Positions 1-8,285 of a DNA stretch of 26,085 nt are shown one piece after another. The position numbers and the translations under genes were made by a program. The stretch covers positions 1 through 26,085 of the IMG/VR virus record IMGVR_UViG_3300021440_000106; one strand, given 5' to 3'. This stretch comes from a virus. Position 1 is the stretch's first letter. Each line of letters opens with the position of its first letter. The notes beneath the pieces were generated by a model. It searched no databases and was not told the origin of the DNA. It worked only from the letters and a program-made list of their open reading frames with translations.

Positions 1-2
1 AA

Positions 3-746
3 GCCGCAATTGTCGGCGAAGGCGCACAGAAGCCCGCCGGTGATGCGGCACTCACTTCCGTGACAATCAAGCCGATTAAATTTGTGTATCAGCACCGCGT
101 CACGGATGAATTTATCCGTCTTTCCGAGGAGAAGCAGATTCCGTATCTCCGCACCTATGCGGACGGTTTTGCAAAGAAAATTGCACGCGGTATGGATATT
201 GCGGCAATGCACGGTGTCAATCCGGCGACCGGCAGCGCATCCGCGATCGTCGGCACAAACAGTTTTCAGGGTACTGTGACCGATGCGAGCCACATCATCA
301 CGTACAATTCCAGCACACCGGATGACAATATTGACGCAGCAGTCGGTGCAATTCAGACCAGCGACGGCATTGTAACCGGCATTGCAATGGCTCCGGCAAT
401 GGGCGCGGCAATCGGTGCAATGAAGATGACCGATTCCGGCGCGGCAATGTATCCGGAATTCCGTTTCGGCGGCAATCCGGCGGCATTCGGCGCACTTGCA
501 TCCGACATCAACAGCACGGTTGCATTCGGTACAAATCAGAAGCTCCGTGCGATTGTCGGTGACTTTGCAAATGCGTTCAAATGGGGCTATGCGGAGAATA
601 TCACGCTGGAAATTATCCAGTACGGCGATCCGGACGGTCAGGGCGATCTGAAGCGCACAAATGAAATTGTTCTGCGTTCCGAAGCATACATCGGCTGGGG
701 CATCCTTGATGCGAACAGCTTCGCGCTCATCAAGGTAAACCCTTGA
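3..746 (+). CDS. Major capsid protein (HK97 fold), 5' partial
   Basis: This is the C-terminal part of the shell protein that forms the icosahedral head. The open frame enters from the left edge with no start in the window, so the N-terminus (and any scaffold delta domain) is missing. Visible features fit the Phage_capsid (HK97-type) family: an EGAQKP segment near the edge, the following strand VTIKPIKFVYQHRVTDEF, a long Ala/Gly-rich region with many short hydrophobic strands, and an ending of the type GWGILDANSFALIKVNP. The downstream order (connector, minor capsid proteins, tail tube) is what normally follows a capsid gene. The stop codon overlaps the TTG start of the next gene. The family call is from pattern recognition, not a search. 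Confidence 0.85.
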   Translation, partial: AAIVGEGAQKPAGDAALTSVTIKPIKFVYQHRVTDEFIRLSEEKQIPYLRTYADGFAKKIARGMDIAAMHGVNPATGSASAIVGTNSFQGTVTDASHIITYNSSTPDDNIDAAVGAIQTSDGIVTGIAMAPAMGAAIGAMKMTDSGAAMYPEFRFGGNPAAFGALASDINSTVAFGTNQKLRAIVGDFANAFKWGYAENITLEIIQYGDPDGQGDLKRTNEIVLRSEAYIGWGILDANSFALIKVNP

Positions 747-1129
747 CGGCTCCCGCTGCACAGCCTGAAACAGCAGGGAGCAAAGTATTCGGGCATACGG
801 TCAGTACCTTGCAGACCGGCATTACCGTGACCGGAAACGCAATCACCGGCACGCTGAAATACTGCGATTCCGGCGCACTTGCAACCGACTGGGGCGCGGG
901 CAATTTCCTTGTGCTGAAATTCCCTGACGCGGACATTGAAAACAGCACGGTCAAGGTCGGTCTGGAGCCCTCCCAGGGCAGCGGGCTGGTCGAGCTGGAT
1001 GCAGACAAGAACGGCGTCTTCAAGATCACAGACAAACTCCGTCAGAAGTTCTGCGTGCAGGTCACAAAGGACGGCGAGACAGTCACCCAGCGTTATGATC
1101 TGTCCGGTTTGACCTGTGAAACGGAGTGA
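743..1129 (+). CDS. Small phage structural protein after the capsid gene, function unknown
   Basis: A 128-residue protein read from a TTG that overlaps the capsid stop (TTGA), with a weak AAGG-type site just upstream. It begins with a Pro/Ala-rich segment, then mostly alternating hydrophobic/polar strands with many Gly, Thr and Val, ending in GETVTQRYDLSGLTCETE. There are no Cys-rich or catalytic motifs and no membrane segment. The predicted all-beta character and position between capsid and connector suggest a head decoration or Ig-like accessory protein, but I do not recognise a family and this is inference. The TTG start is chosen because no better start lies near the beginning of the frame. 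Confidence 0.7.
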   Translation: MTAPAAQPETAGSKVFGHTVSTLQTGITVTGNAITGTLKYCDSGALATDWGAGNFLVLKFPDADIENSTVKVGLEPSQGSGLVELDADKNGVFKITDKLRQKFCVQVTKDGETVTQRYDLSGLTCETE

Positions 1130-1134
1130 TCGGA

Positions 1135-1530
1135 ATGGGTACAGTTTATGCGTCCGTCGCTGACATTCTCGCAATCGGGCGCACCCTGACCGCGCAGCAG
1201 CAGGAGGCGGCGGAGGTACTGCTTGCGCAGGCATCCGCAAAGCTCCGTGTCACAGCGCGGAATTATCACAAGGACATTGACGCAATGATTGCTGATGAAA
1301 CAACCGGAGAAGATTTTGCACTTGCAGTCAAAGCAGTGATCGTGAATGCGGTCTGCCGTGCGATTGACAGTGCAAATGCTGCGCCGGTTTCATCGGAAAC
1401 ACAGTCGGGACTTGGATATTCCGCATCCGTGACGTATGTCAATGCCGGTCAGGATTTATATTTTCTGCGCAATGAACTGCGTGATTTGGGGTTAAAACAA
1501 CAGCGGTACGGCGCAATTGAGGTGTATTGA
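1135..1530 (+). CDS. Head-tail connector, Gp19/Gp15/Gp42 family
   Basis: About 131 residues. The N-terminal pattern (YASVADILAIGRTLTAQQ, then a helix with LLAQASAKLR) and the late segment with V..VCRAID and SGLGYSASVTYVNAG match the Gp19/Gp15/Gp42 family of Gram-positive siphophages, adaptor proteins joining portal and tail completion proteins. The frame opens at a GTG at 1126 inside the previous stop, but the ATG at 1135 has GGAG eight bases upstream and is the more likely start. The gene is followed at once by the minor capsid series, which supports the role. It probably forms a ring in the neck of the virion. Confidence 0.8.
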   Translation: MGTVYASVADILAIGRTLTAQQQEAAEVLLAQASAKLRVTARNYHKDIDAMIADETTGEDFALAVKAVIVNAVCRAIDSANAAPVSSETQSGLGYSASVTYVNAGQDLYFLRNELRDLGLKQQRYGAIEVY

Positions 1531-1531
1531 T

Positions 1532-2125
1532 ATGCAACTGATAAAAGGCACAAGCATTATTTTGTATACCGGAAATGAAACCGAAACCGTTGAAAATGTA
1601 CTGATTGGAGAACCGTCCGGCGGCGGATATACACTCGGCATTCCGAAAGGTGACGCGCATAAATGGGCTGACCGGAAAATCGGATTTTTCGGGGAACTCT
1701 GGCGCACGGTCGGCACACCGATACAGGGCATTGAAGCAAATATTCCGCTTTGCTGGCACAAGAAAATCCGCGCAGAACCGCTGAAAATCACAGGAGCCGT
1801 CACCATTTATTCCGCAAATACATACACGCGGCATTTCATCGGCGGCGTATTTTATACCGATCTTCGCGGCGAAACAGTGCAGAAAACCGGCGCACAGAAT
1901 GCCGGTGTTTTATTCGTGCATCTGTACTGCGTAAACAACGTATATACGCCGAAAACAGGAGATATTGTTGTGCTTGGTGACTGTCCGGTCGAAATTGCAA
2001 ATGCAGCTGAACAAACCGTTTCACAGGGTGTATCTGCATTGCGTGCATACAATCCAGCCGTTATCCGCACCGTCACTGCGGAAACAATCGGCATTGCACC
2101 GGATTACAACATTGAAGCGAGGTGA
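1532..2125 (+). CDS. Putative minor capsid / head completion protein (DUF6751-like)
   Basis: A 197-residue protein in the position normally held by the first of three small minor capsid proteins. The ATG at 1532 has GAGGTG seven bases upstream; a TTG at 1517 in the same frame is less likely. It contains two similar-looking halves of beta character (KGTSIILYTGNETETVENVL and later YSANTYTRHFIGGVFYTDL) and a conserved-looking KTGDIVVLGDCPVE stretch. No enzyme motif or membrane segment is seen. Assignment to the minor capsid 1 / DUF6751 type of neck protein rests on gene order and general sequence character, so the exact family is uncertain. Confidence 0.6.
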   Translation: MQLIKGTSIILYTGNETETVENVLIGEPSGGGYTLGIPKGDAHKWADRKIGFFGELWRTVGTPIQGIEANIPLCWHKKIRAEPLKITGAVTIYSANTYTRHFIGGVFYTDLRGETVQKTGAQNAGVLFVHLYCVNNVYTPKTGDIVVLGDCPVEIANAAEQTVSQGVSALRAYNPAVIRTVTAETIGIAPDYNIEAR

Positions 2126-2130
2126 GCGGC

Positions 2131-2490
2131 ATGACCGTCAATCTGATTCTGTATCCGTCAGCACTCGCAGCACGAAAAATCCGGCTTGCAAAAGCGCAGA
2201 AATACGTTGATTCCGAGTGCATTACCAGAATGACACCGTTTGTTCCGGTTGCAAAATACTTTTGGCATCATGCGGGAAAACTGCGCGATTCGGCAGAAAA
2301 TCCAATGCCCGGAGTCATCATTTATACAGCACGTTTTGCCCGCAGCGATTATTATGCGCACAAACGCCATCAACCGCCGTTCGGAGGAAATCCGCAGGGG
2401 CAGCGTATGTGGTTTGAGTACATGAAAATGAAGGAGAAACGTGCAATCCTGCGCGGGACGGCGGCAATTCTGGGGGCGAAATCCACATGA
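2131..2490 (+). CDS. Minor capsid protein 2 family (tail completion)
   Basis: 119 residues from the ATG at 2131, which has GAGGTG six bases upstream; a GTG at 2122 in the same frame overlaps the previous stop. The protein shows the pattern of the Minor_capsid_2 family: a helix with AQKYVDSE, a YFWHHAGKLRDSA segment, a GVIIYTARFARSDYY segment, and a C-terminal MWFEYMKMKEKRAILRGTA helix. Family members sit in the neck and act as HK97 gp10-like tail completion proteins. It lies between the two other small neck genes with four-base overlaps, the expected operon structure. Confidence 0.75.
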   Translation: MTVNLILYPSALAARKIRLAKAQKYVDSECITRMTPFVPVAKYFWHHAGKLRDSAENPMPGVIIYTARFARSDYYAHKRHQPPFGGNPQGQRMWFEYMKMKEKRAILRGTAAILGAKST

Positions 2491-2900
2491 ATATTATTGA
2501 AACCGTGCGGAAAATTCTGACGGATTATCCGCAGATTTCCGCTGTCTGCAACGCGGTTCACATCGACTTCACCGACAACGAACCGACCAGCTACGGGCTG
2601 TCATCTGTGGACGATAAACTGTTATTTGAAGATGTCATCGGCAGTCAGAAACGGCAGCATACGTTCCTGCTTTATGCGACATTTTCGTCTATAAACGATT
2701 ATGAACGCCTGCAAAATTCCAGCGCATTGCTTGACCTGAATTATTACCTGCACGGGATAACGGGAATTCCAATAGATACAGGAATTCTGCATAAAATTGA
2801 AGCCGGAAACGGAATGCTGATGGAGGTTCCGGAGGACGGAATTGTAACCGGTTATCAGTATCAGATGCAGATTACAACGGAATATGAATTGTTCGCGTGA
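2487..2900 (+). CDS. Minor capsid protein 3 / tail terminator-like protein
   Basis: A 137-residue protein whose ATG overlaps the previous stop (ATGA). It starts with an amphipathic helix (NIIETVRKILTDYP) and continues with alternating strands and the segment HTFLLYATFSSINDYERLQNS, then ends GYQYQMQITTEYELFA. This build (helix, then strands describing a ring-forming fold, ending in a strand of polar/aromatic residues) is that of Minor_capsid_3 and tail terminator proteins, which cap the tail tube and join it to the neck. Position immediately before the tail tube gene supports it. Assigned by context and pattern only. Confidence 0.65.
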   Translation: MNIIETVRKILTDYPQISAVCNAVHIDFTDNEPTSYGLSSVDDKLLFEDVIGSQKRQHTFLLYATFSSINDYERLQNSSALLDLNYYLHGITGIPIDTGILHKIEAGNGMLMEVPEDGIVTGYQYQMQITTEYELFA

Positions 2901-2913
2901 AAGGAGCATTTTT

Positions 2914-3480
2914 ATGATGGATGAATACCTGAATGATTACGGTATCGGCGACGGTACCGATACCGAAGAAGAAACAACCGAGGAGGAAACAACAATGGGA
3001 AAGCTGAAAAGAAGCGCGCTGCTGCACTACATTGATTCTTCGATGGGCGGCACAACATCCGCATGGTTCCTGATTGGCAAGGACGTTGAGGATATGTCTG
3101 TCGAACTGAATCCGCAGACTGAAACATACCGCAATATCCTCGATGAACAGGGTGCAACAGACAACGGTTACGAGCCGAGCATGAGCGTTGATACCTACTA
3201 CGCAGACCCGTCCGACGGCGATTTCTACACGGTTCTGAAGGACATTGCGATGAATCGCAAGACCGGCGACGACTGCAAAACCTACGTGCTGGAAGTGCTG
3301 GTTGACAAGACAACCGGGCCGTTTGACGCATGGAAGCAGGAATGCATCATCAAGCCGACCAGCTACGGCGGCGCACCCGGCGGTGTCCGCATTCCGTACA
3401 CCGTGACATTCATCGGCAGTCGTGTTGCTGGTACCGTGACGCTCGCTGACCGCGTACCGACTTTTACAGCAGCTACGTGA
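2914..3480 (+). CDS. Major tail (tube) protein, with a nested second start at 2995
   Basis: Forms the tail tube. The core, LKRSALLHYIDSSMGGTT, the strand EDMSVELNPQTETY and the late FDAWKQECIIKPTSYGGA, fits phage major tail proteins of Gram-positive siphophages, and the gene sits between tail terminator and tape-measure chaperone positions. The ATG at 2914 follows AAGGAG (2901-2906) by seven bases and gives 188 residues. A second in-frame ATG at 2995 follows a perfect AGGAGG (2981-2986) by eight bases and gives 161 residues starting MGKLKRSA, a more usual beginning for the family. The extra 27 residues are acidic and contain a TEEETT-type repeat. An 8-bp perfect hairpin (2941-2948 with 2957-2964) lies between the starts. 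Which start is used, or both, cannot be settled here. Confidence 0.85.
   Translation: MMDEYLNDYGIGDGTDTEEETTEEETTMGKLKRSALLHYIDSSMGGTTSAWFLIGKDVEDMSVELNPQTETYRNILDEQGATDNGYEPSMSVDTYYADPSDGDFYTVLKDIAMNRKTGDDCKTYVLEVLVDKTTGPFDAWKQECIIKPTSYGGAPGGVRIPYTVTFIGSRVAGTVTLADRVPTFTAAT
2941..2964 (+). repeat. Perfect inverted repeat between the two starts of the tail tube gene
   Basis: GGTATCGG at 2941-2948 pairs with CCGATACC at 2957-2964 around an 8-base loop. It lies inside the N-terminal extension, 17 bases before the internal AGGAGG. In mRNA it would form a hairpin between the first and second start sites. Function unknown; it may be chance within codons for G-I-G-D-G-T-D-T. Confidence 0.5.
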
Positions 3481-3488
3481 ATATTATA

Positions 3489-3519
3489 ACGGGCAGGGTG
3501 CAGAACTCTGCCCGTTTTT
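3489..3519 (+). terminator. Intrinsic terminator after the tail tube gene
   Basis: ACGGGCAG (3489-3496) pairs with CTGCCCGT (3508-3515) around an 11-base loop and is followed by five T (3515-3519). It starts nine bases after the tail tube stop codon, in the 49-base gap before the next gene. No promoter is visible between it and the downstream tail genes, so it should be partly read through. It would make head and tail tube mRNA more abundant than tape measure mRNA. Confidence 0.85.
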
Positions 3520-3529
3520 ATGAGGTGAA

Positions 3530-3934
3530 ATGATGAAAAATCTGAACTTTGATTCCGGCATCCGTGAATATGCGGTGAACGGTGATGAATCCCGCGTTAT
3601 CCGGATTTGTGTCACGGATATGAACCTTCCGAAACGGATTTCCGATGCAGAAAATGAAATCAATGCGCTGCATGAAAAATACGCTGCAATCGGTCATCCG
3701 GACGCGCAGCATCTTTACGAACTTGACCGGGATGTGCGTGGAATCATCGACCGCGCATTCGGAAAAGGCGTATCAGAAACTGCATTCGGCAATATCAACT
3801 GCTGCTCGCCGGTCAGTGAAAATGTCCTGCTGTTTGAGGGATTTGTAAACGCTCTGAGCGCACAAATCAAGACTGATATTGAAGCTGCATTTCCGGCACA
3901 AATCAGCAGGAAAGCAGCGGAATATCTGGAATGA
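3530..3934 (+). CDS. Tail assembly chaperone-position protein
   Basis: A 134-residue protein in the slot held by gpG-like tail assembly chaperones, between tail tube and tape measure. The frame has two adjacent ATGs (3530, 3533) behind GAGGTG at 3522-3527. It contains two predicted helical stretches (ISDAENEINALHEKYA and VNALSAQIKTDIEAAF) with a Cys-Cys pair in the middle (NINCCSPVSENVLLFEGF). I do not recognise a named family beyond uncharacterised phage proteins in this position. Its stop overlaps the next start (ATGA), indicating translational coupling with the Gp15 protein. No slippery heptamer was found near its end, so a lambda G/GT-type frameshift is not supported. Confidence 0.65.
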   Translation: MMKNLNFDSGIREYAVNGDESRVIRICVTDMNLPKRISDAENEINALHEKYAAIGHPDAQHLYELDRDVRGIIDRAFGKGVSETAFGNINCCSPVSENVLLFEGFVNALSAQIKTDIEAAFPAQISRKAAEYLE

Positions 3935-4485
3935 CCGGTCTGCCGGACACGCTGACAGTTGACGGCGTAAAATATCGTATCAACGCGGATTTCCGGAATA
4001 TTCTGCGGATAATTGATGCGCTGAATGATGTCAGATTATCCGATACCGAAAAGGCGTTTGTTGCGGTACAACGGATTTACAATGATGATACATCCGGCGC
4101 GAATTTCAAACTGCTGACAGAGCGTGCATACTGGTTTATCGGCGGGGGAGATATGCCGAAGTCGAAGCCGTCACCGGTTCCGCTGGTTGACTGGCATCAC
4201 GATGAGCAAATGATGATTCCGGCAGTCAGCAAGGCGGCAGGTGTTGTGGATATCCGGACGCTGGGTTTCCTGCATTGGTGGACATTTCTCGGACTGTTCG
4301 GGGAAATCGGCGAGGGTTTATTTTCGACTGTACTGCACATTCGCCAAAAGAAATCGCAGGGTAAAAAGCTCGAAAAATGGGAGGATGAATTCTTCCGGAA
4401 TCATAAGGAACTTATCGTGATACGTTCACCGGAGGAACAATCCGAAATCGACGCAACAAGACGGTTTCTCGATACCATTACATGA
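3931..4485 (+). CDS. Bacteriophage Gp15 family protein
   Basis: 184 residues. The N-terminal half has the DTLTVDGVKYRINADFRNIL start typical of Gp15 proteins. The C-terminal half has the diagnostic FLHWWTFLGLFGEIGE region, then a basic QKKSQGKKLEKWEDEFFRNH helix. Gp15 proteins always sit next to the tape measure gene in siphophages of Gram-positives and probably act with the preceding protein as chaperone for the tape measure; the biochemical role is not established. Starts with ATG overlapping the previous stop by four bases and is followed by a strong ribosome binding site for the tape measure gene. Confidence 0.85.
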   Translation: MTGLPDTLTVDGVKYRINADFRNILRIIDALNDVRLSDTEKAFVAVQRIYNDDTSGANFKLLTERAYWFIGGGDMPKSKPSPVPLVDWHHDEQMMIPAVSKAAGVVDIRTLGFLHWWTFLGLFGEIGEGLFSTVLHIRQKKSQGKKLEKWEDEFFRNHKELIVIRSPEEQSEIDATRRFLDTIT

Positions 4486-4503
4486 TGAAAGGAGGGAGAA
4501 TTC

Positions 4504-7500
4504 ATGGTTGACGGCTATCTCAATTTTGATACAAAGATCAACACAAAAGGCTTTTCGTCCGGTATCACCGGGCTCGGTAAAAAGCTGAAAGATTTGAAAT
4601 CAAAATTGCAGGGGATTGCATCACAGGTCAGCCAGATGGTCAGCCTGAAAAACATTGCCGCATTTGCCGAAGATGCGCGGAAGGCATGGCAGGTGCAGAT
4701 GGAAGCGGAAACGCGGCTTGCACAGGCGATGCGGAACACGATGAACGCGACCGATGACCAGATTCAGGCGGTCAAGGATTACGCATCCGAGCTGCAAAAA
4801 ATCGGTGTGATCGGCGATGAAGTGACGCTTTCCGGATTACAGGAAATGAGTACCTACTTGGAAAACGCCGATTCGCTGAAACAAATGTCGGTCGTTCTGG
4901 ATGATATGCTTGCGCAGCAGTACGGCTTGAACGCAACGGCTGAAAACGCGGTCACAATCTCCACGATGCTCGGAAAAGTGTTGGAGGGGCAGACTTCCGC
5001 GCTGTCACGGTACGGCTACAAATTCACCGAAGCGCAGGAACAAATCCTGAAATACGGCAATGAACAGGAGCGTGTCGCAACGCTTGCGGAGGTTGTCGAA
5101 GCGTCCGTCGGCGGCATGAATGAAGCCCTCGCAAAAACGCCCGCGGGCAGGCTGAAACAAATCAGCAACAGCATGGGTGATGTCAAGGAACAGTTCGGGC
5201 AGGCATTTACAAACCTTTCTGCGCTGTTCCTTCCTGCACTCGAACGCCTTGCGGATATGCTCGCGGAAATTGCAAATCTTGCGGTTCGCGTGTCGGAATC
5301 ATTGGCGGATATTTTTGATATTTCTCTGGATGATTCCGCATCCGTAACGGCGAATATTTCCGCATCCGTTTCGGAACAAAATGATCTGACCGATGCGACA
5401 AATGAAACTGCAAAAGCCCAAAAGAAACTCGTTTCCATTGATGAGCTGCACACCGTCGGCACGGATGACCAGAAGAACAATTCTGAATCCGAACACGCGG
5501 AAAACATCGCAGTTTCACCGGTTATCGACAAGAAGAAAACCGAAAAGGCAGCGGACAAATTAACCGAAAAACTGCAAAAACTGCTGGAACCGGTCAAGTT
5601 GGCATGGGAACTGGATGCGCCTGCGCTTATCGAACAGGCGAAAACAACGGCGTTACAAATCCGGAACATTTTCCGTTCAATCGGCAGGAGCATGGGAACG
5701 GTATGGACGAACGGCACGGGACTCCGTACCATGCGGAATCTGCTGCATTTGTCCACGGATTTTTTCGGTGTCATCGGAGATATTTCCGGCGCGTTTCAGC
5801 GTGCATGGGATGACGGCGGGCGCGGAACGGCGTATATTCAGTCGATTACGGACAAATGGAATGCCGCACTTGAAATCATTCACACGGTCACACAGTCTTT
5901 CCGTGACGCATGGAACAACGGAAACGGCGAAAAAATCATCGGTCATGTGCTTGAAATTCTGACGGGTATCAACCGGATTACAACGAATCTGCGTACAAAT
6001 TTTGCAAAGGCATGGGAAGAAAATGAAACCGGTGAACGCATTTTTGGCGGCATCCTGAAAACAGTTGATTCGGTTCTGACCACCTTTGACAACATCGTTT
6101 CGGATACTGTTACATGGTCGGAAACCGTCGATTTTACGTCGTTATTGACCGGTCTTGCGGACTTGTCCGAAGCACTTGCACCGCTTGCGGATACGGTCGG
6201 CGAGGGGCTGCGGGCGTTCTGGAATGAAGTTTGCCTGCCGCTTGGAAAATGGCTGATTGAAACCGGCATTCCGGGAATTATCACGCTGATTACACGCGGC
6301 ATTGAGGACTTGAATGCAGCGATTCAGGCGTTAAAACCGTACCTTTCTTGGCTTGTGGACGAGCTTGCAAAACCGGTCGGAAACTTCCTCGGCGACGCAT
6401 TTGCAGTGTTCACGGACAAGGATTTCCGCCCGTCCGAAATCTTTGAAGGACTCGGTGCAGAAATTGCAGACGGCACGTTCTGGGATACATGGGCAAGCGG
6501 TGCAAAATCCATCTTCAGCGGCACGGAAGTCACGAAGAATATGGAAAAATTCGGCGAAGGTGTCTATGATTTCTTCGGCGAAATCAAAAATACCGTGTCG
6601 GATTTTGAAGAGTGGTTTGACAGCGCATTCGTGTTCATCGACAATGTTTTCATCGGAATCGGGCAGTTTTTCTCCGATTTTGAAGGTGAGCTGGAAGCCG
6701 TCGGTGCATCGGTTTATGACACGGTTCACAGCATCGGCGAATGGTTTGCGGGACTCTGGGACGGTATCAAAAAGACGTTTTCCGGCATCGGGAAATGGTT
6801 CGGCGAGAAATTCACCGCAGCGAAAAACGCAGTCACAAAAGCGTTTGAACAAATCGGCGCATGGTTCGCTGCCAGATGGACAGACATCAAAGACGCATTT
6901 TCAGCGGTTGGCACATGGTTTTCTGAAATCTTTGAAAAAGCGTATGACGGCATTTGTACGGCTTTTGCACATATCGGTGACTGGTTTTCTGACCGCTGGA
7001 AAGACATCAAAAACGCTTTATCTTCTGTGAAAACGTGGTTCTCCGAAAAGTTCAAATCTGCGTATGATGCAGTTTGCAGCATCTTCAAAAATATCGGTGC
7101 ATGGTTCGCGGAACGATGGAACGATATCAAGAATGTGTTTGCAAAAATCAAGACATGGTTCGCGGAAAAATTCCAGTCTGCGTATGATGCTGTGACGGAT
7201 ATTTTCCGGAATATCGGTTCTTGGTTCGGCGAAAAATGGGCGGATATAAAAAATGTGTTTGACAAAATCAGCACATGGTTCGGCGATAAATTTCAGAAAG
7301 CGTATGACGCAATCACAGATGTTTTCAAAGGAATCGGGAACTGGTTCAAAGCACGCTGGGACGATATCACAAACGCTTTTTCGTCGGTCGGAGACTGGTT
7401 TAAGGAGAAATTCCAGAAAGCGTATGATTCCCTGACGAACATATTTTCCGGTGTCGGAGAATTCTTTGACGGTATCTGGGACGGCATCAAAAGCGGCGTA

Positions 7501-7932
7501 ACATCGGTTGTCAATTTTGTAATCGGCGGTCTGAACGGTATGATTGATAAAGTGGAATCTGGAATCAATTATATTGTTGACGGGCTGAATTCGCTCCTGT
7601 CGTTTTCTATCCCGGACTGGGTGCCGGTCATCGGCGGCTCTGACTTTTCGATAGACATTCCGCACGCAGAATTGCCGCGCATTCCGTATCTTGCACAGGG
7701 TACGGTTGTACCGGCAAATTACGGTAATTTCCTCGCAGTTCTGGGCGATAACAAGCGCGAACCGGAGATTGTTGCACCGGAATCTGCAATCAGAAAAGCA
7801 GTAGCTGCTGAAATTTCCGCATTGAAAACCGGCGGGGATATCACGGTCAAGCTGATTTGTGACGGCCGCGTTCTGGCGCAGACCGTGCAGAAATATGACC
7901 TGAAAAACCGCCGCGCATCGAACGGAGGATGA
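4504..7932 (+). CDS. Tail tape measure protein (1142 aa) with 40-residue repeats
   Basis: Sets tail length and occupies the tube lumen. The start ATG has AAAGGAGGG (4488-4495) eight bases upstream. The N-terminal third is helical and resembles other tape measures (LSGLQEMSTYLENADSLKQM, then TPAGRLKQISNSMGDVKEQF). A Lys/Glu-rich linker lies around residues 300-375. Residues 744-983 are six tandem 40-residue repeats of the form IGxWFxxRWxDIKxxFxxIxTWFxEKFxxAYDxVxxIFxx, with a degenerate seventh start. A hydrophobic segment follows (VVNFVIGGLNGMIDKVE). The C-terminal end (PEIVAPESAIRKAV, then VKLICDGRVLAQTV) is the usual closing segment of Firmicute tape measures. It is followed by distal tail and hub genes. 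Length fits a tail of ordinary siphophage size. Confidence 0.95.
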   Translation: MVDGYLNFDTKINTKGFSSGITGLGKKLKDLKSKLQGIASQVSQMVSLKNIAAFAEDARKAWQVQMEAETRLAQAMRNTMNATDDQIQAVKDYASELQKIGVIGDEVTLSGLQEMSTYLENADSLKQMSVVLDDMLAQQYGLNATAENAVTISTMLGKVLEGQTSALSRYGYKFTEAQEQILKYGNEQERVATLAEVVEASVGGMNEALAKTPAGRLKQISNSMGDVKEQFGQAFTNLSALFLPALERLADMLAEIANLAVRVSESLADIFDISLDDSASVTANISASVSEQNDLTDATNETAKAQKKLVSIDELHTVGTDDQKNNSESEHAENIAVSPVIDKKKTEKAADKLTEKLQKLLEPVKLAWELDAPALIEQAKTTALQIRNIFRSIGRSMGTVWTNGTGLRTMRNLLHLSTDFFGVIGDISGAFQRAWDDGGRGTAYIQSITDKWNAALEIIHTVTQSFRDAWNNGNGEKIIGHVLEILTGINRITTNLRTNFAKAWEENETGERIFGGILKTVDSVLTTFDNIVSDTVTWSETVDFTSLLTGLADLSEALAPLADTVGEGLRAFWNEVCLPLGKWLIETGIPGIITLITRGIEDLNAAIQALKPYLSWLVDELAKPVGNFLGDAFAVFTDKDFRPSEIFEGLGAEIADGTFWDTWASGAKSIFSGTEVTKNMEKFGEGVYDFFGEIKNTVSDFEEWFDSAFVFIDNVFIGIGQFFSDFEGELEAVGASVYDTVHSIGEWFAGLWDGIKKTFSGIGKWFGEKFTAAKNAVTKAFEQIGAWFAARWTDIKDAFSAVGTWFSEIFEKAYDGICTAFAHIGDWFSDRWKDIKNALSSVKTWFSEKFKSAYDAVCSIFKNIGAWFAERWNDIKNVFAKIKTWFAEKFQSAYDAVTDIFRNIGSWFGEKWADIKNVFDKISTWFGDKFQKAYDAITDVFKGIGNWFKARWDDITNAFSSVGDWFKEKFQKAYDSLTNIFSGVGEFFDGIWDGIKSGVTSVVNFVIGGLNGMIDKVESGINYIVDGLNSLLSFSIPDWVPVIGGSDFSIDIPHAELPRIPYLAQGTVVPANYGNFLAVLGDNKREPEIVAPESAIRKAVAAEISALKTGGDITVKLICDGRVLAQTVQKYDLKNRRASNGG
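6733..7490 (+). repeat. Six-fold 120-bp tandem repeat inside the tape measure gene
   Basis: Repeat units begin at 6733, 6853, 6973, 7093, 7213 and 7333, exactly 120 bp apart, with a degenerate seventh start at 7453. Each unit encodes 40 residues made of two related halves, an IGxWFxxRWxDIK half and a TWFxEKFxxAYDxV half, so the motif WF recurs every 18-22 residues. DNA copies have diverged but the period has no indels, implying selection for exact phase. Such units are natural steps for changing tail length by recombination. Confidence 0.9.
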
Positions 7933-7933
7933 T

Positions 7934-8284
7934 ATGTGGTACATCAAAATCAACGGTGCAGTGATGCCGGCACCGATTACAAATTCGGTCACGGAAATCG
8001 ACATTGACAGTGCGGAAACCGGGCGCGGCGAATCCGGCTTCCTGCATCGGGAACGTGTCCGGAACAATGTCGCGTCCTATGATCTGGAGTGGAAGGATTT
8101 GGACCAGAACGAAGCACGGTGTTTGCGTGACGCGCTTGCACCGCAGACATTGAATGTCGAAGCGCGGTTTCTCGGTACGCGGACGCTCCGGCAGATGTAT
8201 GCCGGTGACAGACAGTGGACAGAACAGATTCACAGTGACGGTTCATCCACAATTTCATTATCGGTAAAATTAACGGAGATTTGA
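7934..8284 (+). CDS. Distal tail-like small protein (DUF6711-like)
   Basis: A 116-residue protein between tape measure and tail hub, the place of distal tail proteins. Starts MWYIKINGAVMPAPITNSV, then EIDIDSAETGRGESGFLHRE; the first strand, the central Arg/Glu-rich segment about cleavage of units and the closing STISLSVKLTEI strand are typical of the short DUF6711-type tail proteins of Clostridia phages. GGAGG at 7924-7928 precedes the ATG. It probably forms the hexameric ring linking tail tube and hub. The family name is a recall from similar gene clusters, not a search result. Confidence 0.65.
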   Translation: MWYIKINGAVMPAPITNSVTEIDIDSAETGRGESGFLHRERVRNNVASYDLEWKDLDQNEARCLRDALAPQTLNVEARFLGTRTLRQMYAGDRQWTEQIHSDGSSTISLSVKLTEI

Positions 8285-8285
8285 T

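Noticed and set aside
3890-3934. Possible programmed -1 frameshift joining the chaperone-position gene to Gp15, as in lambda G/GT
   Set aside because: No X-XXY-YYZ heptamer in phase near the end of the first gene; the ATGA overlap with a full Gp15 start explains the arrangement.
7018-8067. 349-codon open frame on the - strand opposite the tape measure end
   Set aside because: Mirror of the tape measure repeats; composition (Arg, His, Cys rich) is that of an antisense shadow.
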